Assembly: GCF_914767665.1 (NCBI RefSeq)
Contig: NC_059507.1
Coordinates: 1,240,001 to 1,304,000 of the forward strand
Direction of reading: 5' to 3'
Source: Harmonia axyridis
Lineage: Eukaryota > Arthropoda > Insecta > Coleoptera > Coccinellidae
Length of the DNA stretch: 64,000 nt
The position numbers and the translations under genes are program-made. Below the pieces are notes generated by a model that was given only the letters and a program-made list of their open reading frames with translations, was not told the origin of the DNA and searched no databases. Below are positions 11,101 through 26,100 of this stretch, piece by piece (position 1 is the first letter of the stretch; each line of letters opens with the position of its first letter).

Positions 11101-14100
11101 ATTTTTGATAATATTGTTAATTTAACTAATAAAGAATGTTATGCGTTACTTTATGAGCACACACAAAACAATTGTATTTTTGTCCCCCTGTACCAATTGG
11201 AATCAAGATTTGATACATTTTTGGAATCAGCTCAGCTAGAGTAATCGGAAAATTGAGACGAAATGGGGATGTTCCATTTAAAAAAATGGCGGTTACGTCA
11301 TTACTCGAAAGTAATTTCACCCTGTATAATTAGTTATTATTTCGAAATACGGTGAATTAAAATCAAAAATTGACGTATTTCAGGATTATCTCTTAAAATG
11401 GTCTGTTTGGCTGAAAATGAATTTGTTCCATACTTTACGGACACAGTGTATATTGAATGAAAATAAATAAAACGATTATATAACTCGATTTTAAATGATG
11501 GGTTCCATTGATGTAACATTGTAGGTACTTAACCTGTGAAAATTGCAGCAATTTGAGATTTCAATGAACAAACGCAGAATTATCGTTCGTTCGGTAGTAA
11601 CAATCCACTTACATAGTCACAAAAATCTAGACTGACGTTCATTCCTGCCAGTTATTTATCTAATGAGGTTCACCTCACCATCTAGGAGACATATGGTATT
11701 GCTATTGTGGGTTTTGAAACAACATTAACATAATACGTGCAATGCAATGCCTCATAATTATTTTCTTCTGTTGGTTATGACGAGACATTTATTTCATACA
11801 TCATGTTGGAGGAAGTGCATGCTAAGAGCACATACATAGTACTGTTACGTCTGTTACAGGTTAAAGGTCAGGATTATGCCTGTCCGTTATTTAAAGTCGC
11901 TATTAATCCACATACATAAATTAAAACTGTATTCCTAATATGATCGAGTTTATGTGAAGTAGGAATGAGATAGAACGCTATCTGGGCATTTGTTACTTTT
12001 GAAGCTGTCATCTTTCGACATATGACAAGTGAAAACTACACCACTGCTAAAATGGAACGATACACACTTCTACGCATTGAAATTGTTAAAATTCGTTACA
12101 AAAATGGTGAAAACTTTTGCAGTCTCCTTTTGCAAAACTAAAGCACTTTTGGGTCGGTCGGCAATAGTGAAACTGATGGAGAAATTTGAGCTGTTGGAAC
12201 AAGTTAGTGATGTGGAGAATCTAAACCGTGTGCGTCGCTGAAGAACAACTGATAATATTGATGATGTAGCCCTAAGTGTTAAGGAAAAGCTAAGTTTGCC
12301 GATTCCTTGTCAATCTTTTGAATTATTAGGCCAATTGAATAGACCCCGGTCTGATGCACAGATGGCGGTGCTAGTATTAAATCCATATGATTTTTAGTTA
12401 GTACCAACCTCTCAAACGATACGTGTCAATATTCGACAACATTCCGACCATTGGTTTGTGAGATATTGCGTTGTGAGTGTAGCTACTTTTGTTATTCGAA
12501 AAAGAGAAGAGAAAAAGAAGAATTTCGTGTGCTGATAAAATATTGCTTTTTGACGTGAAAAATACAGTTGAAGCTAAATCTTGGCTTGATGAAGATTTTC
12601 CGGGGTCTGCACCAGGAAAATCAACCATCATTGATTGGTATGCTAAGTTTAACCGTGGTGAAAGAAGCACCGAAGACGACGAACTCAGTGGACGCCCAAA
12701 AGAGGCTGTCACCGACGAAAAAATCAAAAAAGTTTACAAAATAATTCTGAATGACCGTAAAGTGAAGTAGATCGAGATAGCAGACATTGTGAAGATATCA
12801 TCTGAATTTTTACATCATATCATTCACGAATATTTGTACTTGAGAAAGTTGTGTGCAAAATGGGTGCCGCGCGAGCTCACAATCGATCAAAAGCATCAAC
12901 GTGTTAATGATTCTGGGCAGTGTTTGAAGCTGTTAAAGTGCAATAAACCTGAATTTTTGCGTCGATATGTGACAATGGATGAAACATGGCTCCATCATTT
13001 CATTCAGGAGTCCAATCGACAGTCAGCTGAGTGGACTGCACACGATGAACCGAATCCAAAGCGAGGAAAACACAACAGTCAGCTGGCAAGGTTATGGCGT
13101 CAGTATTTTGGAATGCGCAGGGTATAATATTCATTGATTACCTCCAAAAAGGTCAGACTATCGACAGCGATTATTCAATAGTATTATTGGATCGTTTAAA
13201 GAATGAAATCATTTTAAAGCGGCCCCAATTGAAGAAAAAAAGGTACTGTTTCTTCAAGACAATGCACCGTGTCACAAATCATGAAAACAATGTCAAAATT
13301 GCATGAATGATCGAATCTATTCCCAATAAAATATTGAATATTTTTCAGAAATTCTCCTTCATTTTTCTTTGGTTTTGGTGTCGCAGTAAAAATGAAACCT
13401 GAAGCTTAAAATTGCCATTTTCCATCCAAATGCAAATTTCATCTCCACGGAATCTGTAGTTTTGAAATAACCAGGAAAGCAAATTTTCGAACTTCCAAAT
13501 TCACATAAAACAAAAACAACCTTACCTCATTAGTCATTTTCATTTTCTAGCAATTTAAAATGAAAAATGTTCTCTTCAAGATCAATGAATCCACCCCTCT
13601 TCAACTTGAGGGTTAGACAGAAACCAGACAACTAAGAAAGTCTAAATTTCATAATGCATTCAACCTGGTTAGTTTTAAATCTCCCTTGACATCTTCTGAA
13701 GGATTTCGTTGGTACTTTAACCGAGTATTTCTGATTGACTGGTAACTTGACAGGGAGTGGTCAAAATCAAATTCTACCTCCCTCGAAAACGAACAACAAT
13801 ATCGTGTGTTGAGATACTATCGGGTAACAGTTTTTCGAATGGCTAGAGTCAGGGATATTTTAACCTGTTTGAAATAATCTTACAATAAGTTTTGATTCTT
13901 CTTGGTACCACTTCAAATATGTCTACAATCTAATAGGCTGATTGAAAAGTCCCCGGTCTTTCATAGTAAAACATATTTTTTGGCAAAATTCGATTTTATT
14001 ATTCAACATAGTTGCCTACGAGGGCGATACAGCGAATATAGCGATCTTCCAACTTTTCGATACCATTTTTGTAGTACGATTTGTCGTTCGCTTCAAAATA

Positions 14101-17100
14101 GGCCTCAGTTTCGGCGATTACTTCTGCATTCTTCACTAAATTTTTTTTCAGCGAGCATTCTTTTGAGGTCTGTGAACAGGAAAAAGTCGCTGGGGGTCAG
14201 ATCTGGCGAATACGGTGGATGCAGAAGCAATTCGAAGCCTAATTCATGTAATTTTGCCATTGTTTTCATTGATTTGAGACACGGCGCATTGTCTTGATGA
14301 AACAGCACCTTTTTTCCTCAATTGGGGCCGTTTTTTAAGGATTTCATCCTTTAAACGATCCAATAACGCTATATAATAATCGCTGTTGATGGTCTGGCCT
14401 TTTGGAGGTAATCAATAAATATTATACCTTGCGCATTCCAGAATACTGATGCCATAACCTTGCCAGCTGACTGTTGTGTTGTTCCTCGCTTTGGATTCGG
14501 TTCATCGTTTGCAGTCCACTCAGCTGACTGTCGATTGGACTCCGGAGTGAAATGATGGAGCCATGTTTCATCCATTGTCACATATCGACGCAAAAATTCA
14601 GGTTGATCGCACTTAAACAGCCTCAAACACTGCTCAGAATCATTAACAAGTTGTTGTTTTTGATCGATTGTGAGCTCGCGCGGCACCCATTTTGCACACA
14701 GTTTTCTCATGTACAAATATTCGTGAATGATATAACTTCACAACGGTTAAACTTAGCATACCAATCAATCAATAATGGTTGATTTTCCTGGAGCAGACAC
14801 TCTCCATCAAGCCAAGATTTTGCTTCAACTGTATTTTTTCCTTTCGAAAAGCAATATTTTATCAGCACACTAAATTCTTTTCTTTCCATCTTTTTTCAAA
14901 TAACAAAAGTAGCTACACTCACAATGCAATATCTCACGAACTAATGGTCGGACTGCTGTCAAATTTTGATACGTATTGTTTGAAGGTTGGTACTAACTAA
15001 AAATCATATGGATTTAATACTAGCACCGCCATCTGTGCATCGGACCGGGGACTTTTCGATTGGCCTAATACAATATGACAAATAGTGAGTCGTTTAACTG
15101 AATAATTTCGTCCATGAATTCTCAAATTGTTTTCAAAATTCACAAATAAGCACTGATTATGATGAAGCAATTTAAAAATTTCTAAACGTTTTTGTAACGT
15201 GTTTCTTTCCATGGTCAAATGGTTTAACCTTTAGAACCCAAATGACATAAGAAATGTCAAAAAAGTACACACGGTGTTGCCGTTATGACCCTCCTATATT
15301 ATAACGGTTGTAAGGTTCGTGCAAATTTTTTTTGTAAAAATTGATTTCGTATCAAATAATTATATTGAACGACCTCTAGACTTGATGCCAATGTTTTTTC
15401 ATTTTTTGACGTATGGTCGAAAGCTATAATAATAGATTCCAACGATACGTAATATAGGCTCGCCTGGCCAACTCTGTGTTCCGTTAATAGAAAGATGAAC
15501 TTGGCCATGAAGACGAAGAATGTAAATATTATGAAAAAAAATTAAGTGCCTAATCACCATATTGGAACACTGTTATCGGAGCTTGGATTGGCGGTTTGGA
15601 AGACCAGCATCCATGAAGAGATAGCTTTATCTATATGTGAGTCGAATATTTTTGTGGCGGTTTTCAGTCTAACATATGGAAGCACTTGTGCACTTGACAT
15701 GGGTTTCTGAACTCAAGTGTCACTGCCCTTATCCAATACTTCAAATAGGGTTTCAGAGTTTTTTTAGAAAAGGCATTTTTATACAGATGAGTGAACGATT
15801 TTTATAGATTTTGGTATGCAAGGATCTTGTGATATTGCCGATATTATGTTGGTATTTACATTATTGTCAGGTCTTTCCTTTTTCCGGAATGATAATGAAC
15901 TTTGTTATTTCAAATGGACCACCCTGTATATTTTTTGCCTTTTGAAATCCTCACGAAATACTGAATGTCTGAAGGATATGACAACAATGTAACGGGTGTT
16001 TTTTTTCGAGGTATATAACTTTAAGTTGGCATTACTGTTCGAGATTATTCTCAGTTTGGTTTGGCAATTCATCATGAAGAGACACTCGGCTGAACAACGC
16101 TTGCAAATAGTGCAATTTCATTTCGAAAATAATAGTTCTGTGCGGAATACGTATAGCGCACTACGTCCATTTTATTTTGTTTAGCGATGAATCGCACTTC
16201 TGGTTGAATGGCTACGTCAACAAACAAAACTGCCGCATTTGGAGTGAAGCTAATCCTCAAGTGTATGTCGAAACACCGTTACATCCAGAAAAACTGACTG
16301 TTTGGTGCGCTTTATGGGCTGGTGGAATCATTGGTCCGTACTTATTCAAAAACGATGATGGCCAGAACGTTACAGTCAATGGTGATCGGTATAGAGCCAT
16401 GATTACTAATTTTTTTCATTCCTGAATTGAACAACCATGATGTCCAGGAGCTGTGGTTCCAACAGGACGGCGCAAAATGTCACACGGCTCGTGCCACAAT
16501 CGATTTATTGAAAGACACGTTTGGTGACCGCCTAATTTCACGTTTTGGACCTGTGAATTGGCCTCCAAGATCTTGTGATTTAACATCGCGGATGCGGATG
16601 AGCCACAAACCCTTGACCATCTGGAAGACAACATTCGCCGTGTTATTGCCGATATACGGCCACAAATGTTGGAAAAAGTCATCGAAAATTGGACGTCCAG
16701 ATTGGACTACATCCGAGCCAGCCGTGGCGGTCATATGCCAGAAATCATATTTAAAATGTAATGCCACAAGATCATCTTGCGGATAAATAAAATTCATGTC
16801 AATCGAATAATCCATCGTTGTTTCATTGCAATTTAAAGTTCTATAGCTCTAAAAAAAAACACCCTTTACTTGCACACCAAAATCTATAAAAATCGTGCAA
16901 ACCGTTTCCGAGATAAATGAGACTCACTCTGTATATTGCTTCGCGGATTCAAAAAAATTTAAATTTTTTCCGTTTGTTTCCGATTACGTCAGAAATTCTT
17001 CAACATTAGCTGTTATCCGTCAATCTATTCACCGAGGAAGAACCTTTGTTGATCCAGCAGGTAGAAAGGTCAATAAGATTCTTCATCTAATAGGCCATGC

Positions 17101-20100
17101 CCAAATATGATTCCTTTTTTTTTTCCCACATACGTTTCTTCGAATAGGGCCGAAGACATAAATATAGGAGTTTTTGAGGGTGCTTTGGAATCATTCATCT
17201 TCTTAGTCATGGGAACCACTTCACAGTCTACGTGTTCCAAGAGTACCTCAGTTACAAATAAGTTCTGGAATTCAATTCAATTTGTAAAGGGTTTTTCAAT
17301 AGGAATTGTAAAATTTAAGTTGTTTTTAATGGCAACACTGTCTGTTATTTTTGACATTTCTTATGTCATTTGTGTTCATTAGGTTATGTCAATTAATCAT
17401 GGAAATATACACGCCTCAACAGCCTTTAGAAATTGCAAAATTGTATTATAAAAATCATTGCTCACTTGTGATTTTTGAGAAAAATTTAAGAATAATTCAT
17501 TATTCAGGTGTGTGAAATTGGATATATGATTTGACTTACTCATGAATATATTCATTTTTGAACTAAAACCACAATATTCAATAAATTGCAATATATTTTA
17601 CAGGTAATAATAACCCTACACGTGTTGTAGAAGCATACATTAAGAAAATGCAAACTTTTCCATAAAATTAATATGTTCTCGAACTCTGAGTTACGTAAAA
17701 TGACACATATAATAGACAGGATAATCAATGTTTTGTATTCATATGGGTATTCAATTATAGTAGAATTATACTAGCAATTAGTCGGCTCATCTCAATATTT
17801 TCGAGGTAATAATTTTTTTTCTGAATGAATTATAAATTAAAACATTTTCAGTATAGATATTCCTCAACCTTAACATGACGAATATCTACTTACTGATTAT
17901 TTTATCGAAAAGAAAATCATGGGTATTATCTTCGGATAAACTTCTCTAGGTCAGCTTTCGTTTTCAGAAGATGGAATACTACTAATAACGAAGAACGTCC
18001 ATTAGAAATTACTGAACCAATTGCAGCACCAATTAATTGAATAACCTGCACGCATTGCAGATTTCAATCCAATTCTTCACAAATATTTCATCTAATTGAG
18101 TGAAAATCTGAAGAAGTAATCACGCAGATGTGATTTCAAAATGATGAAAGTTTGTCGCTTGTCCATAATTATAGACAGACCTATAGCATATTATGTAGTT
18201 TTGTGGGATCGGACTTCGTTAAAGTGAGGGAGATTTTTATTAATTATTTTTTTCATTCTTCGATGGAATAAAGTTATTTTAAGGGTTCAAAATTAGGAAA
18301 TTCCATAGGTCTTGCTGAATCCAAAAATCGAACTTTCTTAAATAATATAAAATTATATAGGCTGCTTTGGGTTGCCAATCTTTTAAGATACAGAAACCAA
18401 TCTAAGAATTCTGAAGGCTAAAAAATGATTTTGTAAAATTGGAGCACTTAATATTTGGACGAATTTTGAGATTTCGAAATTCAAATTTATTCATAATAGA
18501 TCTTTATGTAACATCTGTAGCGTCTATATATCAATTATCTCTCCATAAAATCTGATGTTTCATTCTGGAAAGAACAATACCTGTTTTGTAATTATAAAAT
18601 AATTTCGTTGACTTCAACTAACCTTCGGCGCAGAGTCAAAAAACCACATATTTATGTGTGAAAAATTGAACAATGAATTATTATGTATAGCAAAAGATGT
18701 TTCCGCTTTTATGTCTCACCTCACCTTCAAGTACTATTGGAGCTCCTTTAATATAAGTTATATTAATATAAAAATGAGAAGTGAATCAAGAACTTTTGCG
18801 TGCTTGTGCAAATTTGTATTTTATGTAATTTTATATGAAATTGCTGTTAATTCAGTTCTATGAACACAAAACTGGAACTTCCAGGTCTGCGAAATGATAT
18901 AAAAACATAGAAGTACTTTGACAAAATGTCATTTATCCGTTTTCGGAACAATTTAGAAAAAGGGGTAGTAGATAGTTATTAATGCAACAAGTGCAATAAA
19001 CAATTTTTTGCACGAGTTGCATACAACATTTTTTCTACGTTCATGCAAAAAGCAAAAAATGATTTATTGAGGTGCGGCACTAGGTGTAGGAAAATGAAAA
19101 GCGCCACTTGAATACTTTATTATTAATATCGATTTGCATAGAAACAGGAACTAATACGTTACGAACAATTTAACTCAAACTTTATTTTTACCCTCAATGT
19201 TGAAAGTGAATGAACAATTGATGCAATTTTCAATATGAATATTTCGTAGTGAAGTACTTTTTAAATCCACTTCTTGATTTGTTTCTGCTGTAAACGTACT
19301 GGTACTTGGTAACTGTACATCGTTATTTCCTTCAGGCTGAACGTTTATGTTGTTTATTTGTCATGATGACAGCACGTTGAAGTAGAATGACAGATGAGTG
19401 CAATAAAAACTTTATTGCACTAGTGCAATAAAAAAGTTCTTTTTCCACTAAATATAGTTCAATAAAGTTTTGCTTTCTGCATGAATGTAGAAAAAGTAAA
19501 TTAGTTTATTTCCTTCTTCAAGCTACAATAAGAAGTGATAACAATCAAGCTGAGACAAAAGAATAAGAAGAATATTACAATCGCTTCAAAATGTTGAAAT
19601 ATAATAATAAACATATTCAAATATAATACATATAGGTAGATAAATAAATATATACATTATACATTCATCAGAATAATTCAAAACACTAATATCACATTGA
19701 AATAAAGCAGTAAACAGACCTCAACTGTTTTAAATTATTCTGATTTGGTATGTATTTATTTATGCTTTTGTATTTATACTGTTTATTATTGTATTTCTAT
19801 ATTTCAACTTGTTTTTATATTTTTGATTGTTTCATTGTTGTCTCTGGTACATATTTTCATAGCGATTGCAATTTTCATTATTCTGACTCAGCTTGACTGC
19901 TTTGTGATTGTTCTAATTTCTTTTTGTAGCCTGAAAAAGGAAATAAAATATTCTGAAACGTCAAATGAAAGAATGAGTTGTTTTTGTTCTGGTTCCTTGA
20001 GTCGATATAAGGAATTCCTGATTTTTATTCTGGTATGATATTAAATATTTCGACTGGTTATTGTTTTCAAATGTCTCAAAATTCACTTGAATTTCATTGT

Positions 20101-23100
20101 TTCGTGAATTTTTAATTTTGGGATATACGATGAACTGAAAATATTAAAATAAAAATTGAGCTTTTTCCGTTGAGTACGGAAGAGAAAATAACGGTTTTAA
20201 AAAGATTCTCATCGCAGATCGATATATGGCACACCCTTGAATAGGGAAACAAACCACAATTTCCGAGAACCACCGAGATTGAAACGGAAAAAGTGCCATA
20301 ACATCAATCGGACAAATCTTCTATTCCACTCACGTATTCGCATTTTTTACATTCTTCTAGCCAAATCAAGAAACGACAATCTTTCTGAAAAGGCTCTTCC
20401 TCTAGACATGCTCCAACGAATAATTCTCATTGTACAAGGTAGACCTTCTCAGGTGTATATTACCTCCGGAGAGCCAGGAATGCCCCAAGTATTTACCTGG
20501 TCGATCGAAAGTAAGGTTAGACTCGCAGAACATTCGCGCGTTCGAGCTACGTCCGCCAAGTTGTCGAAACTTACTTCTTTTGTACCTGACAACGTACACC
20601 CACTTGTTCGTTGGCTCACGAGACTCGGAGACCTGCTAGTTCGAAGTGGTACCTCTTTGGTACGGTGGTTGGTCCTTCGAGCTTGGATTTCCAGAAGAAT
20701 ATCAGTGCCAGTGTTGTTAATATGTGTCAATTAACGTCTAGCATGTGATTTTTATACTGGATTGTTTGTTTTTGTGTCATTTTGGATCAGTTGGAATTTT
20801 GTGTTTTTTGTACCAAATGAAAATCAAAACGGATATGGGGATTCTCAAATTTTATTGGTGAGACAATTCAAAAAAATGTTTTACATCATATATTTCAAAC
20901 TCCTTCGAAAGAGATACGAGAAACTTTCAGATTGTCAAAAAGAACGATAGTAATCTTTGTGCTATTGTGAACTTTTTGTAAGAGCTGATCCAAGTTACGT
21001 AAAATCTGATTATGACATTCTGATGGTATCGCACAATTCCAATTATTTAAGAAACTGAAATTCCAAGATAATCGTCTCGAGTCGGTTGCAACAAGCAATG
21101 ATGGAATTCCTCAAAAATTGAACACCGTGAAGGTTGAAAAGGATGAAACATTAAGGAATGCGTGAACAGATTTCATAACCATTGAATATTAGGATTTTTC
21201 GCCTGTAATTTTTTGTGTGTTTCGAATATTCGTATTTTCCGGTTCCATTCTTCCATTTATCGTGTTAAAACTGCTACTTGAATCCACATTGAGTTCAAGA
21301 AGCAATTTTAGAAAACGGTATAAATCATTCTCGCTAAATGTCATTTCAAAATTCGAATAGTCAAACAGGTGAGATTTTAATGGCTTTATGATGAATATCA
21401 TCGTTTTCGTTTTGAGAAAGCTACGTTACCGAAGTGTCTACACACTTCAACCTTCATTAGAGATCTCATAAAATTAAGAAATATTATCGTGGATCCAATG
21501 CCAGAAATAATTTTGGTGGTAATTTCACTTTAACAAGCTGTTTCGTGTGGAATACGTATAAGTAATATATCAACGAAGACATTCTTAGTTATTTAATCAA
21601 TTAATTTTGAAATGAATACCTATACCATCAATTATTAAGACATTTCAATGTTCTAATACGTCAATATTCGATATTATTGATTACATTTTTGTTGATTAGT
21701 ATTAAATTGTTGAATGATGAATGAAACAACTATTTTGAACTAGACTCTGACAACAAAAACACAACATTTGACAACAAGGACATACCTTGTTATTGTTTAA
21801 TTTCCTACAAGAATCATCCATCAAAAACCAAAACAATTATGTGTTGATAAAGCTAAAGTACTACTTACTATCACAAGATCAACTGAATAATTTAATACAA
21901 ATAAATATAATAACAAAATCAGAGCCAATATTTCTTACAAAAACAGATTTTAGAAACATCCCCAGGTATTCTGTTATAGGTAAATGAAATTCTATCATGT
22001 GAATCATATAAACTAATTACAGTTTGAAGTAATTTGAAATCTGCCATATAATTTTTTCAATTCAATCTGACAAGAGTCAAGAATTCCCATGAGTTCACAA
22101 CGTATGGAAATGTAACTGTTCAGAAATAAAGTCTTTGTGGTAAATACCGATATGATTATTATATTCAACTCAGATGCTCGAATGGTCTTGAAAAAGAGTT
22201 CTCGTGGTTTATCAATGCATACCAAGAATTCGATAATTTATCTATTAATGTATTTTCAATGCCTTTCAGGTTTTGTAGGAATTCGTTGATAAATTCAGAA
22301 TTTTTAGTATTCAAATGATTCACCTTTTCGGATTTTAATTTTTCCCGAATCGTCATTGATGACTCTGTTATCGAGTTTGAATTTTCTGTCTGTATAAGGC
22401 CAATTGAAAAGTACCCTGGTCAGTACCAGGAAAATCAACCATCATTGATTGGTATGCTAAGTTTGCACGTGGTGAAAAGAGCACCGAAGACGGCGAACGC
22501 AGTGGACGCCCAAAAGAGGCTGTCACCGACGAAAAAATCGAAAAAGTTCACAAAATAATTTTGAATGATCGTAAAGTGAAGTTGATCGAGATAGCAGACA
22601 TTGTTAAGATTTCATTTGAACGTGTAGATCTTATCATTCCCGAATATTTGTACATGAGAAAGCTGTGTGCAAAATGGGTGCCGCGCGAGCTCACAATCGA
22701 TCAAAAGCAACAACGTGTTTATGATCCAGAGCAGTTTTTGAAGCTGTTTAAGTGCAATAAACATGAATTTTTGCGTCGATATGTGACAATGGATGAAACA
22801 TGGCTCCATGATTTCACTGGAGTCCAATCGACAGTCAGCTGAGTGGACTGCAAGCAATGAACTGAATCCAGCGAAGAAAAACACAACAATCAGCTGGCAA
22901 GGTTATGCCATCAGTATTTTGAGATGCGCAAGGTATAATATTCATTTATTACCTCCAAAAGGACCTGAGCATCAACAGCGTTTATTATATAACGTTATTG
23001 GATCGTTTAAATGATGAAATCGTTAAAAAACGGCCCTATTTGAAGAAAAAAAAAGGTGCTGGTTCATCAAGACAATGCGCCGTGTCACAAATCAATGAAA

Positions 23101-26100
23101 ACAATGGCAAAATTGAATAAATTGGGCTTCGAATTGCTTCTGCATCCACCGTATTTCCCAGATCTGGCCTACAGCGACTTTTTCCTGTTCTCAGAGCTCA
23201 AAAGAATGCTCGCTGGAAAAAAATTTAGCGCCAATGAAGAAGTAATCGCCGAAAATGAGGCCTATTTTGAAGCGAAAGACAAATCGTACTACAAAAATGG
23301 CATCGAAAAGTTGGAAGATCGCTATAATCGCTGTATCGTCCTCGAAGGCAACTATGTTGAATAATTAAATCAAATTTCGCCAAAAAAAATGTGTTTAACT
23401 ATGGCAGACCGGGGACTTTTCAATTGGCCTGTTAATAATCATGTTCATCATCGTGCAAAATTTTGTATCGATAAAACCATTATTTATTTTATGGCATCTG
23501 CTTGAATTGAATGAAGCGAATCCCTTCTTCTTCGCGTCTACTATAAAAGATCGAGAGAAATATTTACTATTCTCGAGAGCTAAAGGATGTTAACCTCCGA
23601 CCACGCTGAAGAATACAAATGTACCTACTTATGATAAGCGGAAACAAAAAAATACAAGTATATACCGCGCCTATTCAAATATGTGTGCTATACCTTACAC
23701 TCTGGGGCATTTGGAATTCCAAGGACCAACCTCAATATGCATGAAATGACTCACGACCAATGAGTGTGTATGGGCCCACACGTTGAAATCGAAAATGAAA
23801 TTCAAACAAAGGATCAGTTTTATCCTGAAGATAGGTGTGAAGTGCATTGTTTCAATGAATATTGATTGGCAGATAAAATATTCTATATGTAGGCTGTGCA
23901 GTCTGAGAGATTTCTCTACTACTTGATCTTTTCATTGAAACGTAAGGAATCGGAGAAATACGATACATAGTGGACAATATTCACTGAAAATTTGATACGA
24001 ATTCATAACGGTTGTTCAATTCATGTGAAACAAGCTGTTGGGGATTGTGTGGTTTTAAATTCAATTGTAAACTTAAAAACTGCGTTTATTGCTTAAGAGC
24101 ATACAGCGTTGAAATATATTGAAATTAGGGTAAAATTAAGATGTTAACCCCTAGATTGTTAGCTGCATACTGCCTCTTCGTTCCGTCTTCAGCGTCTTGG
24201 TGGTACTTGAAGTTCGGGTCAGGGGTTGAGTATACAGAGTCGGAGTTAGGCGAGAAACAGGGTCGTATTTAGGCGTGAACATGGCCCCCGCCTTGAAAGG
24301 GCTGGCTTTCAACATCAACAGGAAGCGGACAAATCTTACTGAAGGCTCTCTTCGTCAGACCTGTTGACGTTCGTATGGTTGCTACTCGGGAGATGCCATC
24401 TTTTCCAGGGTGCAAGGATTCGATTCTTCCTAGCTTCCGGACGAGGGGAGGTTGATTGTCATCTTTGAGCATTACAAGGGTTCCAGTTTGCAGGGTTTGT
24501 TGGGAGTTTTTCCATTTCACCAGTTGTTGTGTTTCAGAGATGAATTCCTTGCTCCATCTCTCCCAAAAATGTTGGTTCAACTGTTGCAGGCGTTGATAAG
24601 AGGACAATCTGCTCATGGAGACATCTCTCAAGTCGACATCTGGGGCGGAGGTTAGCGGTCGCCCGATCGAAAAATGTGCAGGTGTGAGAGGTAAAAGGTC
24701 TGAGGGATTGGTGGAAAGAGGTGTGAGTGGACGGGAGTTAACTGTTGCTTCAATTTGCGTTAATAATGAATATAGCTCGTCAAACGTCAAATGAGCCTTT
24801 CCCATCACTCTTTTCATGTGATATTTTGTTGATCTTATACCGGCTTCCCAAAGACCGCCAAAATGAGGGGAGTCAGGTGGAATAAATTTCCGTTGAATGC
24901 CTTCTGAAGAAAGGGCATATGTTAAATTTGGTTCCTTTAACTTGAGGAAATTTTGGATTTCAGAATTGGCGTCTACGAGCATTTTTCCATTATCGGAATG
25001 TATTTTATGAGGTTTTCCTTTGCGTGATATAAATCTGCGAAGTGCTAATACAAAGGCGTCTTTGCTTAAGTCTGAAATCAAGGGTGGTTGCGGTTTTACT
25101 CTTTTTAGAGGTGGATCGCCCATTATGGGCTGGACAATCATTGGTTTGTTCCGAAAACACTTCATGCAGTGGCGTACGGTTTTTCTTGAGAAAGAGCGAC
25201 TAGAGGTTGGCCAGAAAGTTCCGCGAAGTACATAAAGCAATTGTTGAGGACCGGAGTGCAGTAGTTTTCTATGTTCATTTTCGAACAACAGTTTCGTGAA
25301 ATGATGCTTGTGGCTCAATATTACGGGATGTTTTTTGTCAAACGCATACGTGGATTGTGAAATTCTTCCTCCCACTCTGAGTATTCCGTGTTCGTCAAGA
25401 AAGGGATTCAGACTCAAAATTGTACTCTTTGAATTTGTTTTCTGTTTCATTTCCAGATTCTTAACTTCGATGGGAAATGATTCGAGTTGAGCTAATTTTA
25501 TGAGTTTCGTACACGCTGACTTCAAATCGTTAGGAAACAGTGTGTCGGTTTGTTTTTTATGACCTTTTGAAACGTTGTTCACAAATCTCAAAACATAAGC
25601 CATGCATCTTTCGAGTCTGTTGATACTTAAAAATCGTTCGAAAATAATGAGTTGTGTGTTTTGAGCAAAGTGCTCTTTACACAGCTTCCCCTCCTCTGAC
25701 AGTGGTTTATCGGATAGAATTTCTTCGATTTCCAAAAATCGCGCTGATTGTTTTTGAACATCGGCAGTTCGTGCGAAATTGCATGCGATGCGCTTAGGCC
25801 TTGATTTGCTTATGGGTCCTGAAATGACCCAACCGAGACTGGTTTTCTGTAAAATTGGTTGGTTTGAACCTAACGAGATTTGACCAACATTTAACATCGA
25901 ATAGAAATAATCTGCACCTATTAGCATGTCAATCGTGTTTGGTTCGTGGAAATTTGGATCTGCAAGATTGATATCGTCTGGAATGTTCAAATGAGGATGA
26001 TCGTATATTTTTGAGTCTGGAATTTTTCCTGTGATTTCAGGAAGAATGTAACAATGAATATTCGTGGAGAATGAATTATTACGAGCGTGAATATCGACAG

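Noticed and set aside
20237..20734. 165-residue + strand ORF
   Set aside because: It overlaps an open minus frame, has no recognised motif and its first part lies in ordinary AT-rich intron; more likely chance or a retroelement remnant.
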